The notes under the pieces are model-generated. The model did not search any database, had not been told where the DNA came from, and saw nothing but the letters and a program-made list of their open reading frames with translations. Source: Ruminococcus sp. (lineage in GTDB: Bacteria; Bacillota; Clostridia; Oscillospirales; Ruminococcaceae). From it: a stretch of 60,788 nt of DNA. The stretch spans positions 1 to 60,788 of the forward strand of contig JALCDN010000002.1 of NCBI GenBank assembly GCA_022641595.1. Direction: 5' to 3'. Made by a program: the position numbers and the translations under genes. Below, in pieces: positions 25,472 to 35,842 of this stretch; within the stretch, counting starts at the first letter, position 1, and each line of letters starts with the position of its first letter.

Positions 25472-27868
25472 TCAGCCCATAACGACTGTAATATTATTTG
25501 AAGCTGAAAGAAGCTTTGCAGGAACGTAAGCTGAATCAAGCTTTTTGCCGTTCAGAACGACTTCCTTTACGCCACTCTGTACATGAGCGGAATTATCAAC
25601 ATTGATACAAAGCTTTTTACCTCTGAATATTTTTTCCATTTTGAAGCCGTCCCATTCAGACGGAACAGATGGTGAAATCGTAATGCCATCAGCATCGGGT
25701 CTGATACCACAGATACCCTCAACGCAGCCTACCATTACTGTTGAAGCCGTACCTGTAAGCCAGTGGACGTGTGAACGTCCCTCATAAGGTGAGGCTTTGC
25801 TTTCAGTGAACTGACCGTGAACGTAAGGTTCCATAACTCTTATTTCAGCCTTATCGTTCATAGCGGCAGGAGCGCTCTCCATAAAGTATTCAAATGCACG
25901 GTTTCCGTGACCGAGCAAGGATTCCGCAAGAATAAGCCAGCCCTGAGACTGTGAGAAAATACCGCCGTTTTCCTTTGTATCTGCATTGAACACCTGCATT
26001 AAAGCACCGTCAAAGTAATGCTCTCTGTACGGAGGTTCAAGAAGCTTTGCACCATAAGGTGTATTGAGGATATTATGGACACTATTCATAGCTGTATCAG
26101 CCTGTTTTCCGTTGGCAAATCCGGAAATAACGCTCCAGCTCTGAGGATTGAGCCACATATTTGCTTCGGGGTCATTTTTCGCACCGACAATTACGCCGTT
26201 ATCACGGATACCTCTTATAAATCTGTCCTCGTCCCAGCATTTTTCAAGTGCCTGAGCAAGCTGAGGCTGAACCTTATTAATATAAGAAACGTATTCGGAA
26301 TCATTTTTGGATTCTGCCATATCCTTGATGACGCTCATAGCGTAGTAGAGCTGAAAAGCGACAAAGGTTGACTCACCATTCTTGCCAAGTCTCAGACAGT
26401 CGTTCCAGTCAGCGTGAAGACCGGCAGGCATTTTGTGGCTTCCGAGTCTTTCCATTGAGAAGTTTATAGCACGTTTGAGGTGATTGTAAACCGAGTCCTC
26501 ACCGCCGTTTGCGTAGACGATAACCTCATCGAGGAACTCTTTGTTACCGCTTTCGCCGATATACTTGACGATAGTCGGGAAAAGCCAGAGTGCATCGTCG
26601 GCACGGTAAGACGGGTGACCTGTTTCCTTGACATAAGATTCATCATCAGGAGTATTTTCATGACCTGCATTGTGATTGAACTTAACAAGTGGCAGACCGC
26701 CGCCGTTGTCGACCTGAGCCGAAAGCATAAAGCGGATTTTTTCGAGAGCCATTTCAGGAGCAAGATGAATGATACCCTGAATATCCTGAACAGTGTCCCT
26801 GTAACCGTAACCGTTTCTGAGTCCGCAGTAAATAAACGAAGCGGCTCTTGACCATATAAATGTTATGAAACACTGATAAGCGTTCCAGACGTTAATCATA
26901 TTGTTAAACTCATCTGACGGAGTTTCGACCTTAAAGTTTTCGAGTTTTGAGTGCCAGAAATTTTTAAGCTGAGCGATTTCGGCATCTACCTTACCTGCTG
27001 ACTTATACTGATTCAGAATAGCATCGGCTTCACAGTTATTTTTTCTGCCGAGTATAAAAATAAGTTCACGGGTTTCGCCCGGAGCGAGAACGAGGTCTGA
27101 CTGCAAAGCACCGCATGAATTCTCGTTGTAGTTCATAACGTTGTCGCACTTGCCTCTTTCGACGGCAATAGGGTTTGAGAAAGTTCTGTAGCGACCGATA
27201 AAGTTTTCAAAGCTGCCGTTGTATGCAGAAATATCGCTGCCAACCATACCGAAGAAACGTTCCATATTATTTGAGCCTGTAGAATCCTTACCGCTATGCT
27301 CGTTGATATGCTGAAGGATTTTATTCTGCTCAAAGCTTGTACGGGAGATAAAGAGCGTGTACTGAAGATTAATCTGATCTTGTTCGTAATTAGGCTCGTT
27401 TGTAAACTCAACGAAGCCGAAAGTGGAAAGATTTCTTGATTTTGAGTCTGTGTTGGTAATTTTTGTACGCCATACCTCATAAGTCTGACCGTATGGTACA
27501 TAGTAAGTGGTTTCGGACTTAATCTTCTCATATTCCGAGGTAATCACGGTGTAAGCCGTACCGTGACGGCACTCACTTTTGAACTTATCGAGCGGCTTGC
27601 CTACAGGCTGCCATGAAGCCGACCAATAGTCCGAAGTATCGTTGTCTCTTATATAGATATATCTTCCCGGCAGAGCCATTTCAGAGTTAAAGCGGAAACG
27701 TGAGATACGACCGTTTGCACCTGACTTAACGAAGCTGTATCCTGCTGCATTATTGGAAATAATTGCGCCGTATTCAGGGTCACCGAGGTAATTTGCCCAA
27801 GGTGCCGGTGTATCAGGTCTTGTGATGACATATTCCTTATTTTTGAGGTCAAAGAATCCGTATTTCAT
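25472..27868 (-). CDS. GH94 glycoside phosphorylase (cellodextrin or N,N'-diacetylchitobiose phosphorylase-like)
   Basis: A 798-aa cytoplasmic enzyme that would split a beta-linked oligosaccharide with phosphate. N-terminal beta-sandwich domain: YVITRPDTPAPWANYLG and GRYIYIRDNDTSDYWSASWQPVG. Catalytic (alpha/alpha)6 barrel: GYGYRDTVQD and the general-acid motif HADWNDC around residue 486. The N-terminal motifs look closer to the chitobiose/cellodextrin branch than to cellobiose phosphorylase, so specificity is open. The start at 27868 follows AAAGGAGA. It lies downstream of the cellobiose phosphorylase gene on the same strand, with 214 bp between. Confidence 0.88.
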   Translation of the reverse strand: MKYGFFDLKNKEYVITRPDTPAPWANYLGDPEYGAIISNNAAGYSFVKSGANGRISRFRFNSEMALPGRYIYIRDNDTSDYWSASWQPVGKPLDKFKSECRHGTAYTVITSEYEKIKSETTYYVPYGQTYEVWRTKITNTDSKSRNLSTFGFVEFTNEPNYEQDQINLQYTLFISRTSFEQNKILQHINEHSGKDSTGSNNMERFFGMVGSDISAYNGSFENFIGRYRTFSNPIAVERGKCDNVMNYNENSCGALQSDLVLAPGETRELIFILGRKNNCEADAILNQYKSAGKVDAEIAQLKNFWHSKLENFKVETPSDEFNNMINVWNAYQCFITFIWSRAASFIYCGLRNGYGYRDTVQDIQGIIHLAPEMALEKIRFMLSAQVDNGGGLPLVKFNHNAGHENTPDDESYVKETGHPSYRADDALWLFPTIVKYIGESGNKEFLDEVIVYANGGEDSVYNHLKRAINFSMERLGSHKMPAGLHADWNDCLRLGKNGESTFVAFQLYYAMSVIKDMAESKNDSEYVSYINKVQPQLAQALEKCWDEDRFIRGIRDNGVIVGAKNDPEANMWLNPQSWSVISGFANGKQADTAMNSVHNILNTPYGAKLLEPPYREHYFDGALMQVFNADTKENGGIFSQSQGWLILAESLLGHGNRAFEYFMESAPAAMNDKAEIRVMEPYVHGQFTESKASPYEGRSHVHWLTGTASTVMVGCVEGICGIRPDADGITISPSVPSEWDGFKMEKIFRGKKLCINVDNSAHVQSGVKEVVLNGKKLDSAYVPAKLLSASNNITVVMG

Positions 27869-27902
27869 AATAATTCTCCTTTGTAGTAAAATCTTATACA
27901 TT

Positions 27903-28075
27903 GGGCATCTGTAAAAACCTATTTGATAAAGAAAAAACTGTACGGGAAATAAGGAGTGCCGTCCCTGACCGCAAATAAGCGTAGGTCAGGAACTTTTGTG
28001 GCACAGCAAGTAAAGTCACCTTAGCGGCAACAGCTTGCGCTTTCCTTAAAGCCGTACAGTTTTATGCTGCAAAAT
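27903..28075. repeat. structured spacer with a family 1-like end
   Basis: The spacer between the two GH94 genes begins GGGCATCTGTAAAAAC, like a family 1 end, continues TTTGATAAAGAAAAA, then diverges. Long-range pairing is visible: CTGTACGG with CCGTACAG, and CCTGACC with GGTCAGG. No matching right end is seen, so this is a hybrid or decayed copy. Transcribed, it would form a large hairpin between the two phosphorylase messages. Confidence 0.5.
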
Positions 28076-28082
28076 ATTAAAG

Positions 28083-30542
28083 TCAGCCCATAACGACTTC
28101 AACGGAGTGTTCATTGCCATCGCCAAAGACAGGAAGAACATTGCCGTCGATAGCCTTGCCGTCAACAGTAACACTCTTTATACCCTTGCAAACGTGATCA
28201 GGGTTCTTGAAAGTGATGTTGAATGTATCGCCTCTGAACTTTCTTGTAGCTGTAAAGCCGTCCCATTCGTGAGGGATAGACGGGTCAACTTTAAGACCGT
28301 CCCAATCAGGGATAATACCGAGGATATACTGAGAAACGGCAACGAAGTTCCATGCTGCAGTACCTGTGAGCCATGAGTTCTTAGCCTCACCGTGTCTCTT
28401 AGCGTCCTTACCGGCAATCATCTGAGCGTAAACGTAAGGTTCGGTTCTATGAAGCTCTGAGTACTTAGCCTCACGGTAAGCCGGAGCAATTTTTGAGTAA
28501 TATTCAAAAGCCTTGTCGCCGTGGCCGACGAAAGCTTCTGCACAGATTATCCATGCATTGTTGTGGCAGAATATACCAGCATTTTCCTTATAACCGCCCG
28601 GATAGGTTGAGATTTCGCCGTACTCGATGTAGTACTTTGTGAAAGCAGGGTTGTTAAGAACGAGACCGTGTTCGGAGTTAAGGTACTTATCAACGCTTGC
28701 GAGAGCCTTGATATCTGCACCTGATTCCTTGCCAACGCCCGACATAACAGCGAAGCCCTGAGGTTCGATAAAGATTTTGCCTTCAGTGCATTCTTTTGAG
28801 CCCATTTTTCTGCCGAAGTCATCATAAGCTCTTATGAACCAGTCGCCGTCGAAGCCGAAGTCCATAATTTTCTTTTTCATACTGTCGATTTCAGCCTGAG
28901 CCTTATCAGCTTCAGCGTTGTCGCCGAGTCTTCTGCAAAGCTCAACGTAGTTAGGGCCTGAGTAAGTAAACAGGGCTGCAACGAAAATAGATTCAGCAAC
29001 CTTGCTGTACTTGTCATCGCCGTACTTAGGCGAGGTTGAAGTCTGGAAAGATTCACCCGGTTCGCTTGAGAAGCAGCTGAGGTTGATGCAGTCATTCCAG
29101 TCAGCACGCATAGCCAATGGCAGTCCGTGAGGGCCAACATTCTGGCAGACGTGGTAGAAGCTCTGTTTAAGGTGGTGCATCATAGACTGAGCCTTGCTTG
29201 CGTCGTTATCGTAAGGAACCTTTTCATTGAGAATTGAATAGTCGCCTGTTTCCTTGATATAAGCAGCAACAGAGAGTATCATCCACAGTGGGTCATCTGA
29301 GAAATCGCCGCCGACTTCATCGTTACCTTTTTTGGTAAGAGGCTGGTACTGGTGGTAGCAGCCGCCGTCCTCGAACTGAGTTGAAGCGAGGTCGATAAGA
29401 CGTTCTCTTGCTCTGTCCGGAATCTGGTGGAGGAAGCCGAGCAAGTCCTGATTTGAGTCACGGAAGCCCATACCACGACCTATACCGCTTTCAAAGTATG
29501 AAGCCGAGCGTGACATATTGAAAGTGACCATACACTGGTACTGGTTCCAGATGTTGACCATTCTGTTCATTTTTTCTTCAGGAGTATTTACAGTATATTT
29601 AGAGAGAAGCTCGTCCCACATTTTCTTATTTTCGGCAAGAGCAGCGTCAACCTTTTCGGAGGTATTGAACTGTTCAATCATCTGATAAGCCTTTGACTTA
29701 TTCATAGAACCGTCAGCGTTGAACTTCTGGTCAACAGGGTTTTCAACGTAACCGAGAATGAAAACGAAGTCTTTGGACTCACCCGGCTGAAGGGTAATGT
29801 CAACTGAGTGTGAAGCGATAGGCGACCAGCCGTCGGCTTCAGTGTTAGTTGAAGCACCGTTCATAACAGCCTGAGGGTTTTCGAAGCCGTTGTAGAGACC
29901 GAGGAAAGCCTCTCTGTCGGCATCAAAGCCTGCAATATCGGTATTAACGGTATAGAAAGCGAAGTGGTTACGTCTTTCCTTATATTCGGTTTTATGGAAG
30001 AGAGTAGAGCCTTCGACCTCTACCTCACCAGTATTAAAGTTTCTCTGGAAGTTTGTGGAGTCGTCCTGAGCGTTCCAGAGGCACCATTCGATGAAAGAGA
30101 AGAGTTTAAATTTCTTCTGAGTAAGACCTGAGTTAGTGAGGGTCATTTTCTGGATTTCGCCGTTATAATTCTGTGGAACGAAGAAAGTGACTTCAGCGGT
30201 GAGGTCATTTTTCTTACCTTTGATAATAGTGTAGCCCATACCGTGACGGCACTCATACTCATCGAGTTCAGTCTTAACCGGAGACCAGCCAGGACACCAT
30301 ACAGTACCGTTATCGTTTATATAGAAATAGCGGCCGCCCATATCGACAGGAACGTTATTATAGCGATAACGGGTAATTCTTCTGAGGCGAGCGTCCTTGT
30401 AGAAGTGATAGCCGCCTGCGGTATTTGAGATGAGGGAGAAAAATGCCTGAGTACCGAGGTAATTAATCCAAGGGTACGGAGTTTTAGGGGAGTTGATGAC
30501 ATATTCCTTGCGAACGTCATCGAAATTACCGAATTTCTTCAT
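28083..30542 (-). CDS. cbpA: cellobiose phosphorylase (GH94)
   Basis: An 819-aa cytoplasmic enzyme converting cellobiose and phosphate to glucose 1-phosphate and glucose, saving ATP during cellulose use. Recognised by [47 protein letters not shown] and ECRHGMGYT, all typical of this enzyme. The general acid is the Asp in RADWNDC around residue 482. Length matches known members (about 810). The ribosome site is AAGGAG and a good promoter lies upstream. The gene symbol is one of several in use. Confidence 0.95.
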   Translation of the reverse strand: MKKFGNFDDVRKEYVINSPKTPYPWINYLGTQAFFSLISNTAGGYHFYKDARLRRITRYRYNNVPVDMGGRYFYINDNGTVWCPGWSPVKTELDEYECRHGMGYTIIKGKKNDLTAEVTFFVPQNYNGEIQKMTLTNSGLTQKKFKLFSFIEWCLWNAQDDSTNFQRNFNTGEVEVEGSTLFHKTEYKERRNHFAFYTVNTDIAGFDADREAFLGLYNGFENPQAVMNGASTNTEADGWSPIASHSVDITLQPGESKDFVFILGYVENPVDQKFNADGSMNKSKAYQMIEQFNTSEKVDAALAENKKMWDELLSKYTVNTPEEKMNRMVNIWNQYQCMVTFNMSRSASYFESGIGRGMGFRDSNQDLLGFLHQIPDRARERLIDLASTQFEDGGCYHQYQPLTKKGNDEVGGDFSDDPLWMILSVAAYIKETGDYSILNEKVPYDNDASKAQSMMHHLKQSFYHVCQNVGPHGLPLAMRADWNDCINLSCFSSEPGESFQTSTSPKYGDDKYSKVAESIFVAALFTYSGPNYVELCRRLGDNAEADKAQAEIDSMKKKIMDFGFDGDWFIRAYDDFGRKMGSKECTEGKIFIEPQGFAVMSGVGKESGADIKALASVDKYLNSEHGLVLNNPAFTKYYIEYGEISTYPGGYKENAGIFCHNNAWIICAEAFVGHGDKAFEYYSKIAPAYREAKYSELHRTEPYVYAQMIAGKDAKRHGEAKNSWLTGTAAWNFVAVSQYILGIIPDWDGLKVDPSIPHEWDGFTATRKFRGDTFNITFKNPDHVCKGIKSVTVDGKAIDGNVLPVFGDGNEHSVEVVMG

Positions 30543-30595
30543 AAAAAGGCTCCTTAAATAGAATTTTCTGAATAGCGGAAATCCGCATCTGAAAC

Positions 30596-30624
30596 ATTAT
30601 AACATATTTGTAAAAAAATTACAA
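30596..30624 (-). promoter_or_regulatory. promoter of the cellobiose phosphorylase gene
   Basis: On the minus strand, TTGTAA (30619-30624), 17 bp, TATAAT (30596-30601), about 50 bp upstream of the start. Confidence 0.75.
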
Positions 30625-30672
30625 TAGATTTGCCGAAAAAACAGCTAAAAGAGTAGAATCCGAGTTATCTTT

Positions 30673-31680
30673 TCAGACGACGGAGAAGAAACGCTGATGA
30701 GCCTCAAAAGATTCGGCAGGTTTTATCTCACGGTAGCCTGTTGTAGATGCAGGCATATGGAGGTTAGGGGCATCTATCATAGCAGTCATAGGTTCAGGAC
30801 AGAAGTAGCCGTTAAAGCCACGGTCGTTCCAGATAATCCAGAATTTATACTCATCGGAGACTTCGTAGCAGAGTTTTTTGCCATTGGAAATATCCTCGGC
30901 AATAATGCCGTGAAAGTCCTCGTGATTAAGTCTTGTTTTTTCGCCGAAGTACATATCATTGGAAATATCCTGTAAAACAGGGCATTTGTTGCCTGTTTTG
31001 TATTCAAGGTCGTACATAATCGGTGAGCGCAGGCGACCAGTTGGGAGGCATCTGCTGTTAAGCTCACATTTTCTGCCTATCGGGACAGTAAGTCTGATAT
31101 CGCTTTCCTTGCCGCCGTCAACGAAAGGAGAATTAATTGTTGTGTGTGTAGCGAGTGACATCGGCATCATTTTGTCGGAGAGGTTAGTAAATTTGACAGC
31201 ATATTCGAGTCCGCATTCGGAGAGAGTGAAAGTAAATTCTGCTAAGAATTTAACCGGCAGGAACTTAAAGAACTCGTCATTTTCGTCGTACAGGTACTTA
31301 GTTTTGACCCATGCGCAGTTTTCGTCGAAGCTGTGTTCAACGAGCTTATGGACACGTTTGTGCAGAAAGCCGTGGATATGGTTATTAAACGGAGCTTTTT
31401 CGTTTACCGGAAGATGGTACATAGCATCTGATGCTTTGAGAACACCATCGGCAAATCGGTTAGGCAGGTACAGTGTTGGCAGACCCCATACTTCGGGTGA
31501 ATTTTTGATATCGTCAGCAGTGTTTGAGTCCTTGAAGCGGAAAAATTCGATACCGTTCTTATCGTCTCTGAGTCGTATGACATTAGAGCCTGCCTCATAG
31601 GCGACGAGAGCGCAGTAGCCGGCAGATTTTAGCTGAACGCAGCTCATACCGTTAAAATCGAGCAATTGTGTAGAGTTCAT
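30673..31680 (-). CDS. aldose 1-epimerase-like protein
   Basis: A 335-aa protein of the galactose-mutarotase fold. Visible hallmarks are GLPTLYLPNRFADGVLKA near residue 60, NNHIHGFLHKRVHKL with a His pair around residue 100, and late acidic positions. It may interconvert sugar anomers for the neighbouring phosphorylases, or act on a related sugar. The sequence is divergent from classical GalM, so substrate is uncertain. Same strand as cellobiose phosphorylase, 130 bp upstream of it. Confidence 0.75.
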   Translation of the reverse strand: MNSTQLLDFNGMSCVQLKSAGYCALVAYEAGSNVIRLRDDKNGIEFFRFKDSNTADDIKNSPEVWGLPTLYLPNRFADGVLKASDAMYHLPVNEKAPFNNHIHGFLHKRVHKLVEHSFDENCAWVKTKYLYDENDEFFKFLPVKFLAEFTFTLSECGLEYAVKFTNLSDKMMPMSLATHTTINSPFVDGGKESDIRLTVPIGRKCELNSRCLPTGRLRSPIMYDLEYKTGNKCPVLQDISNDMYFGEKTRLNHEDFHGIIAEDISNGKKLCYEVSDEYKFWIIWNDRGFNGYFCPEPMTAMIDAPNLHMPASTTGYREIKPAESFEAHQRFFSVV

Positions 31681-31737
31681 GGGAAATCAACCTCATTTCT
31701 TTAAATAATATAATATAGTGAAGCAAGATACTGATTA

Positions 31738-33111
31738 TCAGTCATTGGTTCTGTCATTGATATCGACGTAATCTGAAAGCGGAGCGACAGCCTTGTAAGC
31801 GGGTCTTATAATTTTGTTGGAGTTTACAAGCTCCTCAATTCTGTGTGCAGACCAGCCGGCGATTCGGGATATAGCGAAAATCGGGGTATACAGCTCATAA
31901 GGCAGACCAAGCATTCTGTAAACGAAACCGCTGTAGAAATCCACATTTGCGCATACACCCTTATAGATGCGGCGTTCCTCTGAAATAATTTGTGTAGCGA
32001 GGCTTTCGACCTTGCTATAGAGTTTAAATTCTTCCTCCATACCTTTTTCGACTGAAAGTTTTTCGACAAAAGACTTAAATACCTTAGCTCTCGGGTCAGA
32101 AATCGAGTAGACAGCATGACCCATACCGTATATAAGACCTGCCTTATCGAAAGCTTCCTTGTGGAGGAGTTTACGCAGATAGATGCTGATAGCCTCGTCA
32201 TCGGACCAGTCCGTGATATTTTTCTTGAGGTCATCGAACATCATAACGACCTTGATGTTTGCACCGCCGTGCTTAGGGCCTTTCAGCGAACCGAGGGCAG
32301 CAGCGACAGCGGAATAGGTATCCGTACCCGAAGAAGAAACGACATGAACAGTGAAAGATGAGTTGTTACCGCCGCCGTGTTCAGCGTGAAGAACCAGAGC
32401 GAGGTCAAGAATGCGTGCTTCAAGCTCGGTGTAGGTTCTATCGGGGCGGAGCATATATAGGATATTTTCGGCAGTTGAAAGTTCCGGCAGAGGTTTATGA
32501 ATGTAAAGGCTTTCGCCGTTTTTGTAATAATTGAATGCCTGATAGCCATAGACTGCAATAACGGGGAAAATAGTTATAAGTTCTATGCACTGTCGAAGAA
32601 CGTTTGGAATACTTATATTATCGGCGGCATCGTCGTATGAATAGAGTGCGAGAACGCATTTAGCCATCATATTCATCATATTGTCGCTTGGGGACTTCAT
32701 AATTACGTCACGGGTAAATGTAGTTGGAAGTCGGCGGAAGTCTGCAAGAAGGCCTTTAAATTCGCAAAGTTCGTTCATAGTCGGCATTTTACCGAAGAGG
32801 AGGATATATACAGTTTCCTCAAAGCCGAAGCGTTTGCCCTTAATGAAGCCGTCGACTATATTCTCGACGTCGATGCCTCTGTAGTAAAGCTTTCCATCAC
32901 AAGGGACATTAACGCCGTCAATACATTCGGAAGATTTTATTGTGCTGATATTAGTGAGACCTGCAACAACGCCGTTGCCGTTAATATCTCTTAGGCCACG
33001 TTTTACGTCATATTTCTGATATAAATCTGTATCAATGACATAGCTTGAGCGACTTTTTTCTGCAAGGTTTTCAATAAGCGGAGTAATTTCAGTGAATCCG
33101 TAATCTGACAT
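31738..33111 (-). CDS. gltA: citrate synthase
   Basis: A 457-aa enzyme condensing oxaloacetate and acetyl-CoA. Family motifs include LVLHAEHGGGNNSSFTVHVVSSSGTDTYS split over the active-site His region, GSLKGPKHGGAN, and GMGHAVYSISDPRAK with the second catalytic His. It belongs to the longer clostridial type with an extended N-terminus. The start at 33111 (MSDYGF) has GGAAGGA about 9 nt upstream. The open frame extends 24 codons, to a CAT inside a family 1 repeat, and was rejected. It lies 57 bp upstream of the epimerase gene and may be co-transcribed. Confidence 0.9.
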   Translation of the reverse strand: MSDYGFTEITPLIENLAEKSRSSYVIDTDLYQKYDVKRGLRDINGNGVVAGLTNISTIKSSECIDGVNVPCDGKLYYRGIDVENIVDGFIKGKRFGFEETVYILLFGKMPTMNELCEFKGLLADFRRLPTTFTRDVIMKSPSDNMMNMMAKCVLALYSYDDAADNISIPNVLRQCIELITIFPVIAVYGYQAFNYYKNGESLYIHKPLPELSTAENILYMLRPDRTYTELEARILDLALVLHAEHGGGNNSSFTVHVVSSSGTDTYSAVAAALGSLKGPKHGGANIKVVMMFDDLKKNITDWSDDEAISIYLRKLLHKEAFDKAGLIYGMGHAVYSISDPRAKVFKSFVEKLSVEKGMEEEFKLYSKVESLATQIISEERRIYKGVCANVDFYSGFVYRMLGLPYELYTPIFAISRIAGWSAHRIEELVNSNKIIRPAYKAVAPLSDYVDINDRTND

Positions 33112-33176
33112 ATTCTTCATTCCTTCCAAAGTAGAAAATTCCAAAGCATTGGTACAAAGTGACGAAGTGACAAATT

Positions 33177-33333
33177 GGTACATTTAAAGACTTCTTTTGA
33201 GAAAAAGCCGCTATGCACGGCATCTGCTGTGTAAACCTCCATCATAGTTCGACAGCACGCTTTCGTGAAGTTTCCTTGCAGCTGCCACACCTATCTGATT
33301 TTTCCTTAATCAAACGAGTTTTCGGAGGTATCC
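33177..33333 (-). repeat. MITE-like repeat, family 1, inverted orientation
   Basis: About 157 bp with the shared core (TAGTTCGACAGCACGCTTTC, GAAGTTTCCTTGCAGCTGCC, CTGATTTTTCCTTAATCAAA) and right end GAGTTTTCGGAGGTATCC. It lies just upstream of citrate synthase and may contribute to its leader. The rest of the 480-bp gap holds AT-rich sequence and the marR promoter. Confidence 0.85.
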
Positions 33334-33513
33334 AAAAGATTAAAAAAATTTATCCCATCATAATATTATAACTTTTATTATAAAACACTTTTAAGCTTTT
33401 GTCAAGATGATTTTTATTTTTACGTCGCAATAAAAAAACAAACACAATGCGGTAAGTTGTAGAAGATGTACAAAAAATGCAATATAAGTTTGTAAAAATC
33501 AACAACTGCGGCA

Positions 33514-33570
33514 TTGACAACAAGTGAAAGCGGTGATATAATATACTTCACAGACTGTTAGACAGCTAAC
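33514..33570 (+). promoter_or_regulatory. promoter and probable operator of the marR-ABC operon
   Basis: TTGACA (33514-33519), 17 bp, TATAAT (33537-33542). The palindrome GTTAG-ACAG-CTAAC (33557-33570) lies 15 nt after the -10, over the early transcribed region, and fits a MarR dimer site for autorepression. Confidence 0.75.
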
Positions 33571-33590
33571 TTTATTACGGAGGTGACACT

Positions 33591-34043
33591 TTGAACAAAA
33601 AAGAAGAAATCCTTGCTGAACACCGCAACATTGTTAATCTTGTAAAAAGACTGATTTTCAATTCCCACTGTGCACACGTTGAAGATAAGCTCACCCCCGC
33701 CAATGGTCAGATAATCGGCTACCTGTACCACAATCAGAACAGGGATATCTTTCAGAAAAATATTGAGGAGGAATTTTCTATCCGCCGCTCAACCGTCTCA
33801 AAAACACTTCGCCTTATGGAAGAAAAAGACTACATAAGACGTGAATCAGTTGACGGTGACGCAAGACTCAGAAAAATATCCCTTACCCCAAAAGCCTTGC
33901 GTATTGCAGACTTTATCGAGTCAGATATGCAGAAACTTCAGGATATCGCTTTCAATGGCATATCAGACAGCGACCTCGAGGTTATCTTCAGAGTTGCCGT
34001 CAAAGTAAGGGAAAATATCGAAAATGCTCTCGGTTCACATTAA
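33591..34043 (+). CDS. MarR-family transcriptional regulator
   Basis: A 150-aa winged-helix repressor. HTH and wing: IFQKNIEEEFSIRRSTVSKTLRLMEEKDYIRRESVDGDARLRKISLT, with the conserved Asp-x-Arg pair in the wing. The start is TTG at 33591, preceded by GGAGGTG. It is the first gene of an operon with two ABC half-transporters, so it probably represses them until a toxic or signal ligand binds. Confidence 0.92.
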   Translation: MNKKEEILAEHRNIVNLVKRLIFNSHCAHVEDKLTPANGQIIGYLYHNQNRDIFQKNIEEEFSIRRSTVSKTLRLMEEKDYIRRESVDGDARLRKISLTPKALRIADFIESDMQKLQDIAFNGISDSDLEVIFRVAVKVRENIENALGSH

Positions 34044-34075
34044 ATGCTTCATTCAAAAGTTAGGAGAGATGATTA

Positions 34076-35842
34076 ATGATCAGAATTTTCAGATATCTGA
34101 AAAAAAAGGAAGTCGCTTTCATTCTGATAAGCCTTGTATTTATCGTCGGTCAGGTATGGCTCGACCTTAAACTGCCGGACTATATGAAAGACATTACTGT
34201 CCTTATCCAAAAGAAAAACACAGAACTTGCAGACGTTTTAAAGCCGGGATTCAAAATGCTCGGCTGTGCTTTCGGAAGTCTCGCACTTTCGTGCATCGTC
34301 GGATTTTTCGCCGCAAAGGTTGCCGCAGGTTTTGCAAACCGACTCCGTTCAAAAACGTTCTCAAGCGTTCAGAACTTCTCTATGGAGGAGATAAATAAAT
34401 TCTCAACCGCAAGCCTCATCACACGTTCAACTAATGATATAACTCAAATACAGATGTTCATCGCAATGGGACTTCAGGTTCTTATAAAAGCTCCTATCCT
34501 CGCAGTATGGGCAATTATGAAAATCCTTAACAAGGGCTGGCAATGGACAGCGGCAACAGGCGGTGCTGTCGGAGTTCTTTGTCTTATTATACTCTTTATC
34601 CTTATATTTGCCGTTCCTAAATTCAAAATTGTTCAGAACCTCACCGATAACCTCAACCGTGTAACCCGTGAAAACCTCACAGGTATCCGTGTCGTCAGAG
34701 CCTACAACGCCGAAAATTACCAGCAGAACAAATTTGAAGATGCCAATCAGAAGCTTACCGCTACAAACCTCTTTGTAAACAGAGTTATGGCTATTATGAT
34801 GCCCGGTATGTCACTTATTATGAGTGGTCTGTCGCTATCAATCTACTGGATTGGTGCATACATTATCAATAGTGCATCAACTATGCCGGATAAAGGTCAG
34901 CGTTTTGCAGATATGGTTGTCTTCTCGTCATACGCCGTACAGGTTGTAATTGCGTTTATGATGATGACAATGATTTTCATTATAGCTCCTCGTGCAGCCG
35001 TTTCAGCAAAACGTATCAACGAGGTTCTCGACACAAAATGCAGAATTATCAACGGTTCGAAAACTCAGGGCTTAAATGGCAGCGAGGGCTGCATTGAATT
35101 CAGAAACGTAAGTTTTAAGTATCCCGATGCCTCCGACTACACTCTCAGCAACATAAGCTTTACCGCAAAAAAAGGCGAAACCGTTGCATTTATCGGTGCT
35201 ACCGGAAGCGGCAAGACTACTCTTGTAAACCTTATCCCACGCTTTTATGACGTAACCGAAGGCGATGTTCTTGTTGACGGCGTAAACGTAAGAGAATATG
35301 CCAAAGAGTCACTTAACGACCGCATAGGCTATGTTTCACAGAAAGCCGTGCTTTTCAGCGGTACAGTTGCCTCAAACGTTGCTTATGGCGAAAACGGCAA
35401 AAATTCATACTCAGAAAATGACGTGAAAAAAGCTGTCGAAATCGCTCAGGGTACGGAATTTGTCGAGAAAATGCCTGACACTTTCAATGCATCAATAGCT
35501 CAGGGCGGAAACAACGTCTCAGGAGGTCAGAAACAGCGTATTGCAATCGCAAGAGCCGTTTGCAGAAAACCGGAAATCTATATCTTTGACGACTCATTCT
35601 CGGCTCTCGACTACAAAACCGATAAAACACTGCGTGCCGCACTAAAGCGTGAAACTGCCAATACAACGTCCATTATCGTCGCTCAGCGTATCGGCACAAT
35701 CAAAAATGCCGACAAAATTATCGTTCTCGACGACGGAAAAATTGCAGGCAGTGGTACTCACTCTCAGCTTATGAAAAACTGCGAAATTTACCGTGAAATC
35801 GCTCTTTCACAGCTCTCAAAGGAGGAACTCGAAAATGACTAA
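34076..35842 (+). CDS. ABC exporter half-transporter, subunit 1
   Basis: A 588-aa membrane ATPase: six transmembrane helices (about 1-310) then an ATPase domain with GATGSGKTT (Walker A), NNVSGGQKQR (signature) and IYIFDDSFSALD. The residue after the Walker B Asp is Asp rather than Glu (FDDSF), as in the degenerate site of heterodimeric exporters, so it probably pairs with the next gene product. Multidrug or peptide export is likely. It overlaps the next gene by 8 nt. Confidence 0.9.
   Translation: MIRIFRYLKKKEVAFILISLVFIVGQVWLDLKLPDYMKDITVLIQKKNTELADVLKPGFKMLGCAFGSLALSCIVGFFAAKVAAGFANRLRSKTFSSVQNFSMEEINKFSTASLITRSTNDITQIQMFIAMGLQVLIKAPILAVWAIMKILNKGWQWTAATGGAVGVLCLIILFILIFAVPKFKIVQNLTDNLNRVTRENLTGIRVVRAYNAENYQQNKFEDANQKLTATNLFVNRVMAIMMPGMSLIMSGLSLSIYWIGAYIINSASTMPDKGQRFADMVVFSSYAVQVVIAFMMMTMIFIIAPRAAVSAKRINEVLDTKCRIINGSKTQGLNGSEGCIEFRNVSFKYPDASDYTLSNISFTAKKGETVAFIGATGSGKTTLVNLIPRFYDVTEGDVLVDGVNVREYAKESLNDRIGYVSQKAVLFSGTVASNVAYGENGKNSYSENDVKKAVEIAQGTEFVEKMPDTFNASIAQGGNNVSGGQKQRIAIARAVCRKPEIYIFDDSFSALDYKTDKTLRAALKRETANTTSIIVAQRIGTIKNADKIIVLDDGKIAGSGTHSQLMKNCEIYREIALSQLSKEELEND

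Noticed and set aside
31738-33183. Longer citrate synthase start at 33183
   Set aside because: The extra 24 codons reach into a repeat and lack a ribosome site; GGAAGGA supports the start at 33111.
33384-33410. TTTAAG-CTTTT-GTCAAG, resembling the CiaR-type box, upstream of marR
   Set aside because: The second half-site is poor and no -10 lies 9-11 nt after it; marR already has a consensus promoter further downstream.
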